Source: Argopecten irradians (Eukaryota; Mollusca; Bivalvia; Pectinida; Pectinidae). From it: a stretch of 64,000 nt of DNA. The translations under genes were made by a program, and so were the position numbers. Of the stretch, positions 61,901 to 64,000 are shown in pieces; the stretch's first letter is position 1; each line of letters starts with the position of its first letter. Under the pieces are notes generated by a model. It did no database searches. It had not been told where the DNA came from and worked only from the letters and a program-made list of their open reading frames with translations. The DNA lies in assembly GCF_041381155.1 (NCBI RefSeq), contig NC_091134.1, positions 36,399,540 through 36,463,539 on the forward strand, read 5' to 3'.

Positions 61901-64000
61901 ATGCACCGCCTAACATCTTATTTGCATAACCTTATCATATCATATTCCCTTGCTATTCTGATATGAATCATCCAGTTCCTAATCAAGAAAATGTTACATG
62001 TATTTAAAAGTAATGTGGAAAAAGGAAAAATATATGCGGACAATCCTTCTAGGTATAGTTAGCTATTTTAAACCTAGAGTATCATTGGTATATTAACTTA
62101 AATAACATCAAGGACAATAACTTGACAGCGAAACTTTGAAGAACATAAAACAGATATGAAAAGGGCCATTCGTTACCTAAATACACTGACCTGATCACAC
62201 GATTCATTTTGTTTGTTTCTATTAATCATTTCCTACAAGGCTCTAGAATATATAACATTCACGCCTTAAACAGTATACAGTTGTTGACTGGAATTGAGGG
62301 CAACATATGATTTGTTGGACCAGAAGACAAACTGTTGCCCTAAAACCCAGTCGATAAATGTTTTGTTATACCCATTGACTCCAAACAATGCATTGAGAAG
62401 AATTGTAAGTGTGACATCACTCCATCATACGACATGTGGTATTCATTTAATTGATTAATTCCTATTAATTCGTGCAGATTAGACGCACATTCCAGTGGTT
62501 TTTTTTTCTTAAAGTTTCACTTCAACCTTTAGATTTTGTTATGCTATTGCTAACTACGTTTAATTTATATATTCCTACTCTCGTTATTATTAATTATCAT
62601 ACTTTTTTCGCTCATTATGATATTAACTATGTATGTGTATGTTTATCATTTGATAACAAAACATTATGGCTAAATGAAAAACTACATATACCAATTAAAT
62701 GTTAAATCTTTCTTTACGACTCATTTTGTCTATACATCATCATTATTCCTATACACAAATGACTATATTTTTGCTTTATTACTTAATAAGTTTGAATAAC
62801 GTCGTAATAAAGACAATGATACCGTTAATCTTTCTTCTGTTTTGCCATCATATCGAAATTATAGCATCAACACAGGGTTTTTAACTCCACTTTGTCATAT
62901 TCAGCTGTGTATACCCATATTAATCATAATAAATAATTGGCGTGACCTTGACCCAGCTAATGTAAGTCATCTACAATGGTGTTTTCAAAGCATCAGGAGA
63001 ATTCTATTATTCAAGATTTCGTTCGTTCTTAAAGCGACATGGCGAAAACGAAAATCAACTATTTGATATAATATTGAAAAAATATCTGTATCGCAAATGA
63101 TTCGAATTATGTATTTATTTTGTACATGTACTCACTTTCCCTATGATTTTTAGAATTTTTGTTTTTCTTCTTCGGTTTTTAGGTTTTTTTTTATTCTTCT
63201 CCAGCTTCTTATTCTTTTGGTCAAAGGTGAAAGTACCAATTATCTCTAGATTATTCTTTCGTATCTAACAGCTTGATGTCTAGCTTTTCATTTCCTTGCT
63301 GATAATGACCCTCTCGATGCTAAAGTAAATACTGTTGCAATGAGTGTACAACACAGTGGATCCTAGATCCTATTGGTAAAGCAGACGGCTCTTTTTCTCC
63401 GGACCACCTGATCTATTGTTTCCGTGTTCATATGAATTTTTCAAAAACGTTTTTAACTTCTTGATAATGTTTATTTATCCTTTTTTCTGGTCGTCATCAA
63501 CGACATTTAGTTAAATAGGTGCGTATCCGACTGTGTGAATTTTGTGCTGTTATCATAAAAAGTAGAATGTAAAATCACCGGTGGGAGTAAACCCTGTTTT
63601 ACTCAACTGTGTTTATGGTCTTAACATAGGTACAAGTACACAAGATGATATGCCACTTAACAGAAAGTAGTGGGGCTCATGTTGCTTCAGTAGCAACAAA
63701 GACCATTGTCAATGAGACAGCTATCTGACGATGGAAAACGGGCTGACAAGGTGATAAAATCATTACTAAACCAAATCATTCAAAATGATGGAGAGACGAG
63801 GTTCGTGTCATTTAAAAGTGTGCTAAATACAAACAAAGTAGATTAAGCTATGCAATTGTGAATGAAACAAGCGTCGTCGCAGGATGGCATTGGAGGTGAA
63901 TAAGCTGGTGCTGTATGGTTGGTTGGTTGGTTTAGGTGTGTAAAGTCAAGATTTACCTCTGTTAACGACTTAAATCCTGCTTCTTTCATAATATGGGCTT
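58935..64000. other. AT-rich region without a recognised gene
   Basis: Apart from a SINE at 59913-60085 and an imperfect hairpin at 60779-60851, no exon chain, RNA gene or repeat family was recognised on either strand. The open frames here are short, low-complexity and lack splice support. Confidence 0.55.
59913..60085 (-). repeat. tRNA-headed SINE (family 1)
   Basis: On the minus strand it has an A-box-like GGTGGCTGAATGGTTATCCC, a clear B box GAGTTCGAATCCC, then CATGTGGGGTGGTTTCTCCC, TTTTCCTCCACCA and AAACCTGACACGTCC, ending near AAATGACCCGGGTTGG. It is the best-preserved head plus body of this family in the window. Confidence 0.7.

Noticed and set aside
57109-64000. A search for a novel system in the right-hand 7 kb
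   Set aside because: No chained exons, no repeat array with spacers, no conserved protein motif and no RNA gene were found; the short frames there are AT-rich and unsupported.

Overview
The window is animal nuclear DNA: AT-rich, intron-dense, with consensus GT-AG splice sites and many short dispersed repeats. Several repeats look like families common in bivalve molluscs: tRNA-headed SINEs with a shared body, elements that open with a TCACCTGAG-type inverted repeat and close with a GGCCC/GGGCC hairpin followed by TCTTGT, and a dispersed repeat carrying GGCCTCCCATGTATAC. I infer a marine bivalve, perhaps a scallop or pearl oyster; the species cannot be read from this sequence. Most single open frames in the window are exons or chance frames, so genes were assembled by hand from splice sites and codon phase. 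Every exon chain listed keeps one open frame from end to end.

Layout. (1) 1-17081, + strand: the C-terminal two thirds (about 1372 codons, 27 exons) of the nuclear pore scaffold protein NUP205. Its 5' part lies to the left of the window. The first 4 kb holds an indel-rich duplicate of two or three exons next to a Helitron-like (HINE/pearl-like) repeat. (2) 18925-26099, +: a six-exon sulfotransferase of the SULT fold, with an unusual N-terminal extension that looks like a mitochondrial presequence plus a membrane anchor. Its introns hold a nested SINE/foldback insertion and a 2.5 kb tandem-repeat element. (3) 26100-30995: AT-rich intergenic DNA. (4) 30996-36891, +: a ten-exon gene for a 445-residue coiled-coil protein with an SH3-like C-terminus that I cannot name. 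(5) 38378-43747, +: a nine-exon sialate O-acetylesterase (SIAE), apparently complete at 524 residues. (6) 57108-45035, -: a gene of three fibronectin type III domains, convergent with SIAE, with at least two in-frame alternative first exons and a nested exon that ends a separate 109-residue product. (7) 59-64 kb: no gene seen, only a SINE and AT-rich DNA.

The five genes are unrelated in function (nuclear pore, sulfonation, unknown coiled coil, sialic acid deacetylation, FN3 adaptor-like) and do not form a pathway; no bacterial, viral or CRISPR-like system is present. The most unusual signals are: introns of NUP205 that hold decayed tandem copies of the following splice acceptor and exon start (four cases); the error-like duplicate at its left end; the modular, multi-promoter FN3 gene with its orphan nested product; and the membrane-anchored sulfotransferase.
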